Shown piece by piece: positions 55,081 through 62,896 of a stretch of DNA of 64,000 bases (positions are counted from its first letter, which is position 1; every line of letters begins with the position of its first letter). Both the position numbers and the translations under genes were made by a program. Location of the stretch: positions 2,976,001 through 3,040,000 of the forward strand of contig NZ_CP019450.1 of NCBI RefSeq assembly GCF_001983995.1, in the 5' to 3' direction. The notes below the pieces were generated by a model, which worked only from the letters and a program-made list of their open reading frames with translations, was not told where the DNA came from and made no database searches. The DNA comes from Halioglobus japonicus (GTDB lineage: Bacteria > Pseudomonadota > Gammaproteobacteria > Pseudomonadales > Halieaceae).

Positions 55081-55694
55081 TGAATCTCGACAAACTGCGC
55101 CAGGCCGAGGCGGATTTTCTGCAGCGCTACCCTGGCGGCTTTGCCGACCCCGGCCTGGAAACCGTCCGCAAACGGCACAATATTGGCAAGCTCAGCGACT
55201 TCGCCAGAAGCAACTTCAACAAGGCCGCCTTCGGGCGCCCTGAAAAAGTCTGCAACGATGCACTGACCGTGCTCAGCCGATCCTCCATGGTGTCGCGTTT
55301 CGAGAAACCACGCTTTCGCGATTTTATTAACAGCCTCAACAGTCACGAAAAACAGAGCTTTGCGGATGCGCTATACCAGCGTATCCATGGCAAAAAGCAG
55401 CTGGGATTCGAACTCATGCTGGGCATGCTCCAGCAACACAAGCTGGCCAAATGGTCGGTGATTTCGGTAGTGCCCTTTTACTACGCGCCCAGTCGCGAAG
55501 TCTTCGTAAAGCCCACCACTGCCAAGGGTATTCTGGCCTATCTTGAAATCGACAGTTTCCAGTACCACCCCACCCCGAGCTGGGACTTTTACAAGCGCTA
55601 TCAAACGCTGGTGAAAGACGTGCGCAATGAAGTGGTGCCCACGCTCAGTGATAATAATGCGGCGATTACCGGCTTTTTGATGAGTGCGATGTAG
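55080..55694 (+). CDS. Conserved protein of unknown function
   Basis: This 204-residue, probably cytoplasmic protein has no signal peptide or membrane helix and no family I recognise. It has basic helical segments (FLQRYPGGFADPGLETVRKRHNIGKL near residue 15), a central YQRIHGKKQLGFELMLGMLQQHKLAKWSVISVVPFYY and a C-terminal RNEVVPTLSDNNAAITGFLM. The ATG overlaps the VOC stop by one base. Its last 29 bases overlap the 3' end of the convergent folA gene, so neither gene can be changed there alone. Confidence 0.75.
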   Translation: MNLDKLRQAEADFLQRYPGGFADPGLETVRKRHNIGKLSDFARSNFNKAAFGRPEKVCNDALTVLSRSSMVSRFEKPRFRDFINSLNSHEKQSFADALYQRIHGKKQLGFELMLGMLQQHKLAKWSVISVVPFYYAPSREVFVKPTTAKGILAYLEIDSFQYHPTPSWDFYKRYQTLVKDVRNEVVPTLSDNNAAITGFLMSAM

Positions 55695-56181
55695 GCCTTG
55701 AATGGCGATATGCCGTAAAGGCGTAGCGATGTTTTGCATCCACGTCGTGCTGCAGCACCCGCTCGGACCCCCAACCGGAAAAATCAAAGGCATCGACGAA
55801 GGTATCACCCTCAATATCCGCTTCGACGATAGTTTCAAATACCGTATCCGCCAGCGGCATAGCCTCGCGGAACAGACCGACACCGCCAATCACAAAAACA
55901 GGCTTACCCTGATCGCGCGCCAGCGCCAGTGCCGCTACCAGTGAATCGGCGACACGCACGCCGGGCACTGGCGTGTAATCTGGCTGGCGCGTAACCACGA
56001 TGTTCAGTCTGTCAGGTAGTTCACTATTGTGATCTTCATAGCTCTTGCGCCCCATGATCACTGCACTACCGAGCGTCGTTTGCTTGAAAAACGCGAACTC
56101 CGCAGGCAACCGCCAGGGAAGATCGCCATCAACGCCAATGCAATAGTTCCGGGAACGGGCATAAATCAGGGCAATCGACAT
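55666..56181 (-). CDS. folA: Dihydrofolate reductase
   Basis: FolA reduces dihydrofolate to tetrahydrofolate with NADPH. The 171 residues carry the usual blocks: IALIYARSRNYCIGVDGDLPWRLPAEFAFFK with the active-site region, TLGSAVIMGRKSYE for NADPH, LNIVVTRQ, VFVIGGVGLFREAMPLAD, and ETIVEADIEGDTFVD near the end. The start codon is directly behind the stop of the MFS gene (no gap), so it may be translated from that transcript. Its 3' end overlaps the convergent unknown gene by 29 bases. Confidence 0.93.
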   Translation of the reverse strand: MSIALIYARSRNYCIGVDGDLPWRLPAEFAFFKQTTLGSAVIMGRKSYEDHNSELPDRLNIVVTRQPDYTPVPGVRVADSLVAALALARDQGKPVFVIGGVGLFREAMPLADTVFETIVEADIEGDTFVDAFDFSGWGSERVLQHDVDAKHRYAFTAYRHSRPTSHSSKSR

Positions 56182-57414
56182 TCAGGGCGTCTCGCGTCGT
56201 ACCTTCCTGGCCAGCACCATTGCACACAGCAGGCCCAAGACACTCAGTATCGTCAGCACCAGGAAGTAATTGGCAAAGCCCTCGGCGGGCGTGCCTGCAT
56301 CGAGAATTCGGCCCGTCAGCGGCGCAAAGAAGATATCCGGTGTATAGCCCACCAGAGACACAATGCCCACAGCAGCGCCAGTATGGTGCGCGGCGATACG
56401 ACTTTCTTCGAGCACCGCAAAATACACCCCACGCAGCGCGTAAACAGCGACGACCGACAACACCAGGTTGGCCATGATTAAGGTCGCGCCCAGATGCACA
56501 AAACCGAATACAGCCTGCACTAGATAGCTGAGCACCAATAAACCAAACACATAGCGGATCAGGCGATTCGCCCCAATCCTGTCTGCCAACAATCCGGCAC
56601 ACAGCGCGGCGATGGGACGGGTATAGCTGGCCGCGGTGACAAACTTCGCCGATGCCAGGTCGCTCATGCCCAGTACCTGTGCCGCGTAGAGGCCATAGTT
56701 ATCTATGCCCTTGTAGCCACAATAGGCGGCCACCACAATACCCGCCAACCACCAGACAGATGGATTGCGAGCCACACCGGACCACGCCTGGCGCGAACCG
56801 GGAACGGTCTGGACAGAGCCCACGTTGCCGTCGCCAAGTGTCCACCAGACGAGCACCGCCGCTAGGAAAGTCGCCGCGGTGTAATAGTAAATAATCAGTT
56901 GCATGGACAGCTCGGCCTGCCCCTGGGCAAGCCACGGCAGCAACCAGATAGCGCCGGTTGCCAGCACACTGGCGACCAGCCCCCTGCCACCATCAAGCAA
57001 TCCAAAGGCCAGGCCCTGCGAGTTGGCTCCGCCCCATATTCGCGTGGCTTTAATCATCGCTGCCCAGAACAGAAATATCGTGGTAAAGCCCCAATAGCCG
57101 AACAGGACATAAAGGGTTGTTTTGCTCGGCACGAATGCCAGGATCAGCCCGCCGGCGCCTGTCAACACTAGCGACACAACGATCAGCCAACGTGGTGCAA
57201 AACGATCAGCCAGGAACCCGCCTGGAAAATAGGCCAACATAGCCACGATTCCATAGAGTGCAAACATATCACCCAGTTCAGTATTGGTAAGACCGAACTC
57301 TTCGAGAAACGTGGGGCGAAAAAATCGCGAGGTATGAAACGGCAATCCGAAAATGACTTCGCCCGCGACAATCAGGCTGAGAATGGCGAGCGTACGCTGT
57401 AGTGTCGTAGTCAA
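56182..57414 (-). CDS. MFS transporter
   Basis: This carrier of about 410 residues has 12 hydrophobic segments. It has FGLPFHTSRFFRPTFLEEFGLTNTELGDMFALYGIVAMLAYFPGGFLADRF in the first helices and SYTRPIAALCAGLLADRIGANR midway. The TTG at 57414 is the best start, with AAGG about 7 bases before it; an ATG at 57486 in the same frame would need a 24-residue polar tail. The substrate is unknown. folA follows without a gap. Confidence 0.82.
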   Translation of the reverse strand: MTTTLQRTLAILSLIVAGEVIFGLPFHTSRFFRPTFLEEFGLTNTELGDMFALYGIVAMLAYFPGGFLADRFAPRWLIVVSLVLTGAGGLILAFVPSKTTLYVLFGYWGFTTIFLFWAAMIKATRIWGGANSQGLAFGLLDGGRGLVASVLATGAIWLLPWLAQGQAELSMQLIIYYYTAATFLAAVLVWWTLGDGNVGSVQTVPGSRQAWSGVARNPSVWWLAGIVVAAYCGYKGIDNYGLYAAQVLGMSDLASAKFVTAASYTRPIAALCAGLLADRIGANRLIRYVFGLLVLSYLVQAVFGFVHLGATLIMANLVLSVVAVYALRGVYFAVLEESRIAAHHTGAAVGIVSLVGYTPDIFFAPLTGRILDAGTPAEGFANYFLVLTILSVLGLLCAMVLARKVRRETP

Positions 57415-57490
57415 AATTTTGCCTTGGCGGATGTTCAATGCCACTCTAGCACACCCAAACCCCATTCCACCTGTTGCGGAGAACAATATT

Positions 57491-58153
57491 GTGAGTACCG
57501 AGAAACTACTGGTCGTCGGCCTGCTTTACCCCGGCTTTGAACTCCTGGACTTATTCGGCCCTCTGGAAATGTACTCGCTACTCGGCGAGGAACACGTTGA
57601 CATCAAACTCGTTGCGCACTCACTTGAGCCGGTGGGTTCGGCCATGGGTCAGGCCGTTGGCATCGGCCCCCGCGCCACGCCCGACTACAACTTCAAGAGC
57701 GCGCCGCAGGCCGACATTATTGTTGTGCCGGGAGGGTTTGGCACCATGCCTGAACTGGAAAACACAGCGCTGCTCGCATTTTTGCAACGCCAGTCATCCG
57801 ATGCAAAGTACACCACGTCCGTATGCACAGGCTCGCTACTTCTGGCCAAGGCGGGATTGCTGGATCAACACCGCGCAACGACCAACAAACAGTTCTTCGC
57901 ACTCAATGCGATGGTGCCCAGCGACACCCAGTGGGTTGAGCAGGCGCGCTGGGTGGAAGATCGAAATATGTTGACGTCATCCGGCGTCTCGGCCGGCATG
58001 GATATGACCCTGGCGCTGATCGCCCGGGTTTGGGGTGAGGAGGCCGCCATCGCCGCAGCGGATGGTGCCGAATACCAGTGGCACCGCGACGCCGACAGCG
58101 ATCCGTTTCACGCTCAGCTCAACGACGGTGCCCGGGCACTGGGGCTGGTTTAG
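57491..58153 (+). CDS. DJ-1/PfpI family protein
   Basis: This 220-residue protein of the class I glutamine-amidotransferase-like fold has LLYPGFELLDLFGPLEMYSLLG and IIVVPGGFGTMPELE. The nucleophile elbow SVCTGSLLLAKAGLLDQHRATTNK holds the cysteine. LTSSGVSAGMDMTLALIARVWGEE follows, as in isonitrile-hydratase and GATase1-type regulators that lack the AraC part. The GTG at 57491 follows a GGAG site. It is divergent from the MFS gene. The function may be a hydratase or stress role; the sequence does not decide. Confidence 0.87.
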   Translation: MSTEKLLVVGLLYPGFELLDLFGPLEMYSLLGEEHVDIKLVAHSLEPVGSAMGQAVGIGPRATPDYNFKSAPQADIIVVPGGFGTMPELENTALLAFLQRQSSDAKYTTSVCTGSLLLAKAGLLDQHRATTNKQFFALNAMVPSDTQWVEQARWVEDRNMLTSSGVSAGMDMTLALIARVWGEEAAIAAADGAEYQWHRDADSDPFHAQLNDGARALGLV

Positions 58154-58155
58154 GC

Positions 58156-58902
58156 TTATTGGCCCTGGTAGCGCTCGTCCCAGCGTTCAACAATGGCCAG
58201 GTGACTGCCATCGCGCTTGGCATTCGCCAGTGACTTGTTGAAAGCCGCGACGATTTCCGCATGCCCATCTAGGCTGCGGCTAATGGCCACGTGGCGCGCA
58301 ACCGGCGGCAGTTCTACGCCGGTCACAGAGACCTGATGGCGACTGCCAGACAGGTACTCGTGCAATTGCTGGTTCACCGTGCGCAAATCGCCAATCACAT
58401 AGTCGACTTTGCCATTGACCAGGTTGAGCAGGTTTTGAATCAGGTGATTCTCCTGCACCAGCACCAGGTTCTGGTTCGCGCTCAAATCAACCGGATAGGC
58501 GTAGTCGGTACGAACGCCGATGCGACCGGAGAGCTGCTCCAGTGACGTGTATTGGCGATTATCGCCGCGCTTTTTCAGAATAATCAGTTCGCTGCTGAGG
58601 TAAGGCTCACTGAACAGCAAGTCCTTGGCGCGCTCATCGGCATACCAGGCTGATGACAGACCGTCATAGACCCCCAACTGGGCCCCTTCCAGCGCTCGCG
58701 ACCAGGTCTCAATGGTAATGGTGGCATCGATACCTGAGCCTGCGAACACATGTTCGACAAGCTCAACACCCAGGCCGCGCTGGGGCAATTGCTGGTCCGC
58801 ATAAGGTGGCGAGGTGTTTGCCATCAACTTTACCGATTGGGCAACGGCGGCTGTACTGCCGATAACACAGGACAGCAACAGCGCTGAAAGGGTGCGGATC
58901 AT
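58156..58902 (-). CDS. Periplasmic solute-binding protein (family 3)
   Basis: This 248-residue exported protein has a signal peptide (MIRTLSALLLSCVIGSTAAVAQS). The amino-acid-binding-type fold is visible in SPPYADQQLPQRGLGVELVEHVFAGSG, then RAKDLLFSEPYLSSELIILKKRGD and IGVRTDYAYP. It has no ABC permease or ATPase next to it, so it may act as a stand-alone sensor or binding protein. The ATG at 58902 has a GAGGT site 4 bases upstream. It converges on the DJ-1 gene. Confidence 0.87.
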   Translation of the reverse strand: MIRTLSALLLSCVIGSTAAVAQSVKLMANTSPPYADQQLPQRGLGVELVEHVFAGSGIDATITIETWSRALEGAQLGVYDGLSSAWYADERAKDLLFSEPYLSSELIILKKRGDNRQYTSLEQLSGRIGVRTDYAYPVDLSANQNLVLVQENHLIQNLLNLVNGKVDYVIGDLRTVNQQLHEYLSGSRHQVSVTGVELPPVARHVAISRSLDGHAEIVAAFNKSLANAKRDGSHLAIVERWDERYQGQ

Positions 58903-59030
58903 ATTTACCTCGTGGGATCTCAAGTGCGTAAAGCGAGTCAGGATAAACCGGGTGGGCGCTAATTTCCATGCTATCCTTCCGCGCTATTGATAACACAACA
59001 TGTCTACCCCAAGACAACAGATCTGAACAC

Positions 59031-59918
59031 ATGGCCAAGCCTTCACTTCTCATCATCGGCTGCGGCGATCTCGGCGTTCGCGTGCATCGCATTCTCAGCC
59101 CACTGGGCTGGCGTGTCTCCGGCATAAGACGCCGGCCGGAGGCAATCGACACACTCCCTTTACACGCTGCCGACTATACTCGCAGCGAAGATCTCGCGCT
59201 GCTCGAAGAGCTCAAACCTGATTACGTACTGACCACCTTTACCCCAATCTCACGGGATATCGACGGGTACCAGTTGGGGTTCACTCGCGCGGCCGAAAAT
59301 GTCATCGCAGGCCTGGGCTCTCACCGCCCCAAACGCATCATCATGGCCTCCAGCACCCGGGTGTATGCCGAGCAGAACGGCGCCTGGGTGGACGAGAAGT
59401 CTGAGCTATCAGATACAGACCCCAGGGCAATAGCTATCGCCACCGCCGAGGATCATTTTTTAACGGCCGGACTGCCCGCAAGCATCGTCAGATTCGGTGG
59501 TCTGTATGGCGGCCCTGGCCCACGCCTGATCGAGCGGGTGCTCACAGGAAATGCTAACGCATCTAGCCCGATTCACTATACCAATCGTGTGCACCGCGAC
59601 GATGCTGCCGGCTTTCTCGCCCACTTGTTCACACTCGCGCACACCGGCGCTCCGTTGCTATCGATTTACAACGGGGTCGATAACGAGCCGGCATCACTAC
59701 AGGATATTGAAGCCTGGTTAGCCAGCCAGCTGCAGGTTGAGCTAAGGCGCGTGCCCGCCGCTGACGACGCCCAGTCAGTTGCTGTCGGTAAACGCTGTCG
59801 GAACCAGCGACTGCGCGACAGTGAGTATACGTTGCTGTACCCGGATTTTCGCAGCGGCTACGTCAAACTTTTGCCAAAGCCTGAACCCACGCCAGGAACA
59901 CCACCTGCCACCGATTGA
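59031..59918 (+). CDS. NAD-dependent epimerase/dehydratase, YeeZ-like
   Basis: This 295-residue extended-SDR protein has the Rossmann motif LLIIGCGDLGVRVHRIL, then IIMASSTRVYAEQNGAWVDE and IVRFGGLYGGPGPRLIERVL. This matches the YeeZ branch, whose substrate is not settled. I use the ATG at 59031 (MAKPSL), which gives a normal N-terminus; the frame upstream from 58968 lacks support. The gene stands alone between the solute-binding protein and an AraC regulator. Confidence 0.85.
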   Translation: MAKPSLLIIGCGDLGVRVHRILSPLGWRVSGIRRRPEAIDTLPLHAADYTRSEDLALLEELKPDYVLTTFTPISRDIDGYQLGFTRAAENVIAGLGSHRPKRIIMASSTRVYAEQNGAWVDEKSELSDTDPRAIAIATAEDHFLTAGLPASIVRFGGLYGGPGPRLIERVLTGNANASSPIHYTNRVHRDDAAGFLAHLFTLAHTGAPLLSIYNGVDNEPASLQDIEAWLASQLQVELRRVPAADDAQSVAVGKRCRNQRLRDSEYTLLYPDFRSGYVKLLPKPEPTPGTPPATD

Positions 59919-59987
59919 TGGCAAGCGCCGCAGAGGCTGGTAAACTGCCGCACAGTAATTTATGACCGCGGGCACCAAGGCAATTCT

Positions 59988-61004
59988 ATGCACGAACTCA
60001 ATCCGAATTGGAGCGTTTATAGCCCCTTCGTGAGTTCTATTGTCCAGGCCGGCGAATCGCTCGGCGCCCCCATGGACACCCTGCTCATCAAGGCCGGCAT
60101 CGACAAACACCTGCTCAAGGATTCCGCCCAGCGTTTCGCCGTGGCCCAGGCTTTGCAGTGCTTTGACCTCATCACCGAGTTCAGCGAGGACCAGAACCTC
60201 GGCCTCTACGCCGGGCGGGTTGGCTACGTCGACGGACTCAACCTGCAGTTGTACATGTCTACGGTCTGTTCAACCTTTCGCGAGTACCTCAACCTGATGC
60301 CCAGCATGCTGCGCACCACGGGCGATCTCGGTGAAGTGGCCATGCAGGCCGACAAACGGTTCTTGAAACTGCAGTGGCACCCGCTCTGGCAGCCCAGCGG
60401 CGAGCAACGCCACCTCAGCGACATTGTGCTGAGCATGTCCGCGGCTATTGTCGACTCGCTCTGTGTGCAGCCCATTCCCGTTCGCGAAGCCCACTTCACC
60501 TACGCTGAGCCCCGCGATACGCAAATGCTGCGCACGGTCTTTGGTGACAAATTACTCTTCGGGCAGCCGATCAGTTGTCTGTTTTTCGACCGCGACAGCC
60601 TCGACTATCCACTCACCCGCCCCTACGGCGATATGAGTTCGGCATTCGCGAAACTGCCCGTCGATCATCTGTTTGACAAGGATCACACCCAGGACCCCTT
60701 TCTGAGAGAGCTGCGCCAAAGCCTGCTCCGGCTGCTGCCCCAGGGGCGCGGCAATATCGACAGCGTCGCCGAAGAGCTCACGTTGTCGCGGCGCACACTG
60801 CAGCGCCGCCTGTCTGAGCGCGACACCCACTTCCAGCAGGTACTCCAGCAGGTTCGCGCCGACCTGGCGTTGCGCTATCTCAGCGACGAGCGACTCACTG
60901 TGACCGAAATCGCGTTTTTGCTGGGCTACAGCGATCAAGGATCCTTCTCCTCTGCGTTCAAAAGTTGGCATGGCATATCTCCCCTGGAGCATCGCCGCCC
61001 CTGA
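59988..61004 (+). CDS. AraC-family transcriptional regulator
   Basis: This 338-residue regulator has an N-terminal arabinose-binding-like domain of the OruR/ArgR type (LIKAGIDKHLLKDSAQRFAVAQALQCFDLI). The C-terminal double helix-turn-helix is GNIDSVAEELTLSRRTLQRRLSERDTHFQQVLQQVRADLALRYL and VTEIAFLLGYSDQGSFSSAFKSWHGISP. An AAGG site is 7 bases before the ATG. It converges on the sterol-desaturase-like gene, so its target is not clear from context. Confidence 0.9.
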   Translation: MHELNPNWSVYSPFVSSIVQAGESLGAPMDTLLIKAGIDKHLLKDSAQRFAVAQALQCFDLITEFSEDQNLGLYAGRVGYVDGLNLQLYMSTVCSTFREYLNLMPSMLRTTGDLGEVAMQADKRFLKLQWHPLWQPSGEQRHLSDIVLSMSAAIVDSLCVQPIPVREAHFTYAEPRDTQMLRTVFGDKLLFGQPISCLFFDRDSLDYPLTRPYGDMSSAFAKLPVDHLFDKDHTQDPFLRELRQSLLRLLPQGRGNIDSVAEELTLSRRTLQRRLSERDTHFQQVLQQVRADLALRYLSDERLTVTEIAFLLGYSDQGSFSSAFKSWHGISPLEHRRP

Positions 61005-61029
61005 CGCGGCGCCACAACTGCCAGGCAGA

Positions 61030-61854
61030 TCAGGGTGTCTGCGATCGAGCAACCTGTGTGGCTGGCTCACGTACCAGTGGCCACAGCAACTGTTCGGCGG
61101 CGGAGGTCTCCGGCAGGTTTTCAACACCCATGCGCTCAGGGTAGCAGCGCGTAATTTTCGCAGTGCCGAACAGCACATCCCAAAAGAACAGCAGGTTGCC
61201 GTAATTGCCCTTGTAGTGAGTCACACCATCGTCGGCAAACTTACCATGGTGGGCACTGTGGGTTGCCGGCGTGGAGATTGTGCGTTCTACCACCCACATC
61301 ACCGGGGATAGCCACTTGATACGATACAGCGGGGCATCCCAGCGGGCATCACTGTGCGCCCCGATGATGACCGTCATCTTGACGATGACGTAGCCCGCGT
61401 AAACCCAGCCGAGCCCCAGGTAGATGAGGGCACCTGAAAACCACAGGCCCGGCATCATGGCGTAGTAAAAAATGTTATTGCGGTAAACCACCCGCACTGA
61501 CAGATACTCGGCGTTGTGGTGCGGTCTGTGCAAGTTGTACAGCCAGGGCACCGTGTGGGACAGGCGGTGCCACCAGTACTGCATCATGTCGTCAAACACG
61601 AGGAACAGTGCGATTGCAGCGAGTATCGGAATCCCGACGAGCGCCCCCGCACCTTCCGGCCACACAAGACTCGCAACGTAGCCACCACCGAGCAGGACCA
61701 GCGGCTGGGTTACTGCGACCAGCAGCAACGTACTGACAAGTTCAACATACATGTCGCTCCGGGTTTCTCCGGGCTTCTGGAAAAAGCCGCCTCGCAGCGT
61801 CTCGGCCACTGCAAACAGCAAATAGATTATGGATATCGTGACTTTCTCCACCAC
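61030..61854 (-). CDS. Sterol desaturase/fatty acid hydroxylase family membrane protein
   Basis: This 274-residue protein has four or so hydrophobic helices and di-iron histidine clusters: HRLSHTVPWLYNLHRPHHNAEYL (about residues 95-120) and THSAHHGKF (about 208). The family oxygenates or desaturates lipids or sterol-like compounds. The start is one of two adjacent GTG codons (61854 or 61851) behind GGGAG. It is divergent from a Crp/Fnr gene, with a perfect 20-base palindrome between them. A second, unrelated member is at 28721-29473. Confidence 0.88.
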   Translation of the reverse strand: MVEKVTISIIYLLFAVAETLRGGFFQKPGETRSDMYVELVSTLLLVAVTQPLVLLGGGYVASLVWPEGAGALVGIPILAAIALFLVFDDMMQYWWHRLSHTVPWLYNLHRPHHNAEYLSVRVVYRNNIFYYAMMPGLWFSGALIYLGLGWVYAGYVIVKMTVIIGAHSDARWDAPLYRIKWLSPVMWVVERTISTPATHSAHHGKFADDGVTHYKGNYGNLLFFWDVLFGTAKITRCYPERMGVENLPETSAAEQLLWPLVREPATQVARSQTP

Positions 61855-61909
61855 AAAGCTCCCAGGTTCGACATATTCCCCACTAGCCTAGCGATCCGCC
61901 ACAACATAG

Positions 61910-61929
61910 AATGCTAAATATTTAGCATT
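61910..61929. promoter_or_regulatory. Perfect 20-base palindrome before the Crp/Fnr gene
   Basis: AATGCTAAATATTTAGCATT (61910-61929) equals its own reverse complement. It lies 17 bases before the ATG of the Crp/Fnr regulator and 55 bases before the divergent desaturase-like start. Being symmetric without a loop, it reads as a protein-binding site rather than a hairpin. Confidence 0.65.
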
Positions 61930-61946
61930 TTCAAAAGACTATCCAG

Positions 61947-62615
61947 ATGAACGAAACTCGTCCCCTGCTCGCGCTCCTCCCCAAATCACTGGCCAGGGCA
62001 CTCACCGCAAGTGGCCAGGAAAAACACTACAAGAATGGCCAGCACATCCACACCCGTGGCACCGACCATCAAGGCCTGTCGATCATCATGAATGGGCGTG
62101 TCGGCTTTGGAATCTATGGTGAAGACGGCGGCTTCATACAAACCGGCGTACTGGGTGAAGGTCATTGCTTCGGTGAAGCTACCCTGTTCCTCAATAAGCC
62201 CCGGCCCTACGATGCCGACGCTCTCGGCAAAACTACCGTTGTCACCGTCAGCAAGCCACAGCTGGATGCTCTGCTCGCCCGCGAGCCCGCTCTTACCCAG
62301 GCACTGCTGGTCACACTTACCAGCCGACTGTACCAGGCGCTGGAATTTTCCGATGACACACGGACCAACACCCTCGAGGTGCGCGTCGCAAAAGTCTTGT
62401 TGCGCCTGCAACAGGAAGGCTGTTTTGGCGACAACGTTATCCGTGTACGTCAGGTCGACCTTGCTTTTGCCCTGGGGCAATCACGCGTCAGCGTCGGCAA
62501 AGCACTGACCACGTTAAAGACTCAGGGTCTGCTGACACTGGGCTACGGCGAGATACACATTTCCGACCTATCGTTATTTAAACGGTGGATCGCGCAACAC
62601 CAATTTGCTCGATAG
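61947..62615 (+). CDS. Crp/Fnr-family transcriptional regulator
   Basis: This 222-residue protein has a cyclic-nucleotide-binding-like barrel (HIHTRGTDHQGLSIIMNGRVGFGIYGEDG, then FGEATLFLNKPRPYDADAL) and a C-terminal helix-turn-helix VRQVDLAFALGQSRVSVGKALTTLKTQGLL. It lacks the cysteine cluster of FNR, so oxygen sensing through an iron-sulfur centre is unlikely; the effector is unknown. A strong palindrome lies just upstream and suggests autoregulation and control of the divergent desaturase-like gene. Confidence 0.9.
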   Translation: MNETRPLLALLPKSLARALTASGQEKHYKNGQHIHTRGTDHQGLSIIMNGRVGFGIYGEDGGFIQTGVLGEGHCFGEATLFLNKPRPYDADALGKTTVVTVSKPQLDALLAREPALTQALLVTLTSRLYQALEFSDDTRTNTLEVRVAKVLLRLQQEGCFGDNVIRVRQVDLAFALGQSRVSVGKALTTLKTQGLLTLGYGEIHISDLSLFKRWIAQHQFAR

Positions 62616-62896
62616 TTCGTGCCAGCTGCGTGTCAACGCGGACCAACAGCTGTATGCGGAGGCCACTGCCTTCCCGAAGTTCGAACAACTGCTGTTGGTT
62701 TTCTCCATCGAAAAGTGGCGCGAGTAGCTGGGCCCGGTGCGACAGGACCGGCACATCAGCCCGGGCCCTGTTCGGTTCGAGACAGTACCTTGGCACCAAT
62801 TCCCATGCGATTGGCACCCAAAAAGGGGCGCCGTACCGCCATCGGTCTACACTTAGCGCTCCCGTCTGCCATACCACCAGAATATGGAGCAAAATC
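62616..62896. other. Intergenic region without a convincing gene
   Basis: This 281-base stretch between the Crp/Fnr gene and the acyl-CoA dehydrogenase gene holds an open minus-strand frame (62578-62931). That frame overlaps both neighbours, lacks a clear ribosome site and shows no family, so I do not call it. I see no terminator or repeat. Confidence 0.5.
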
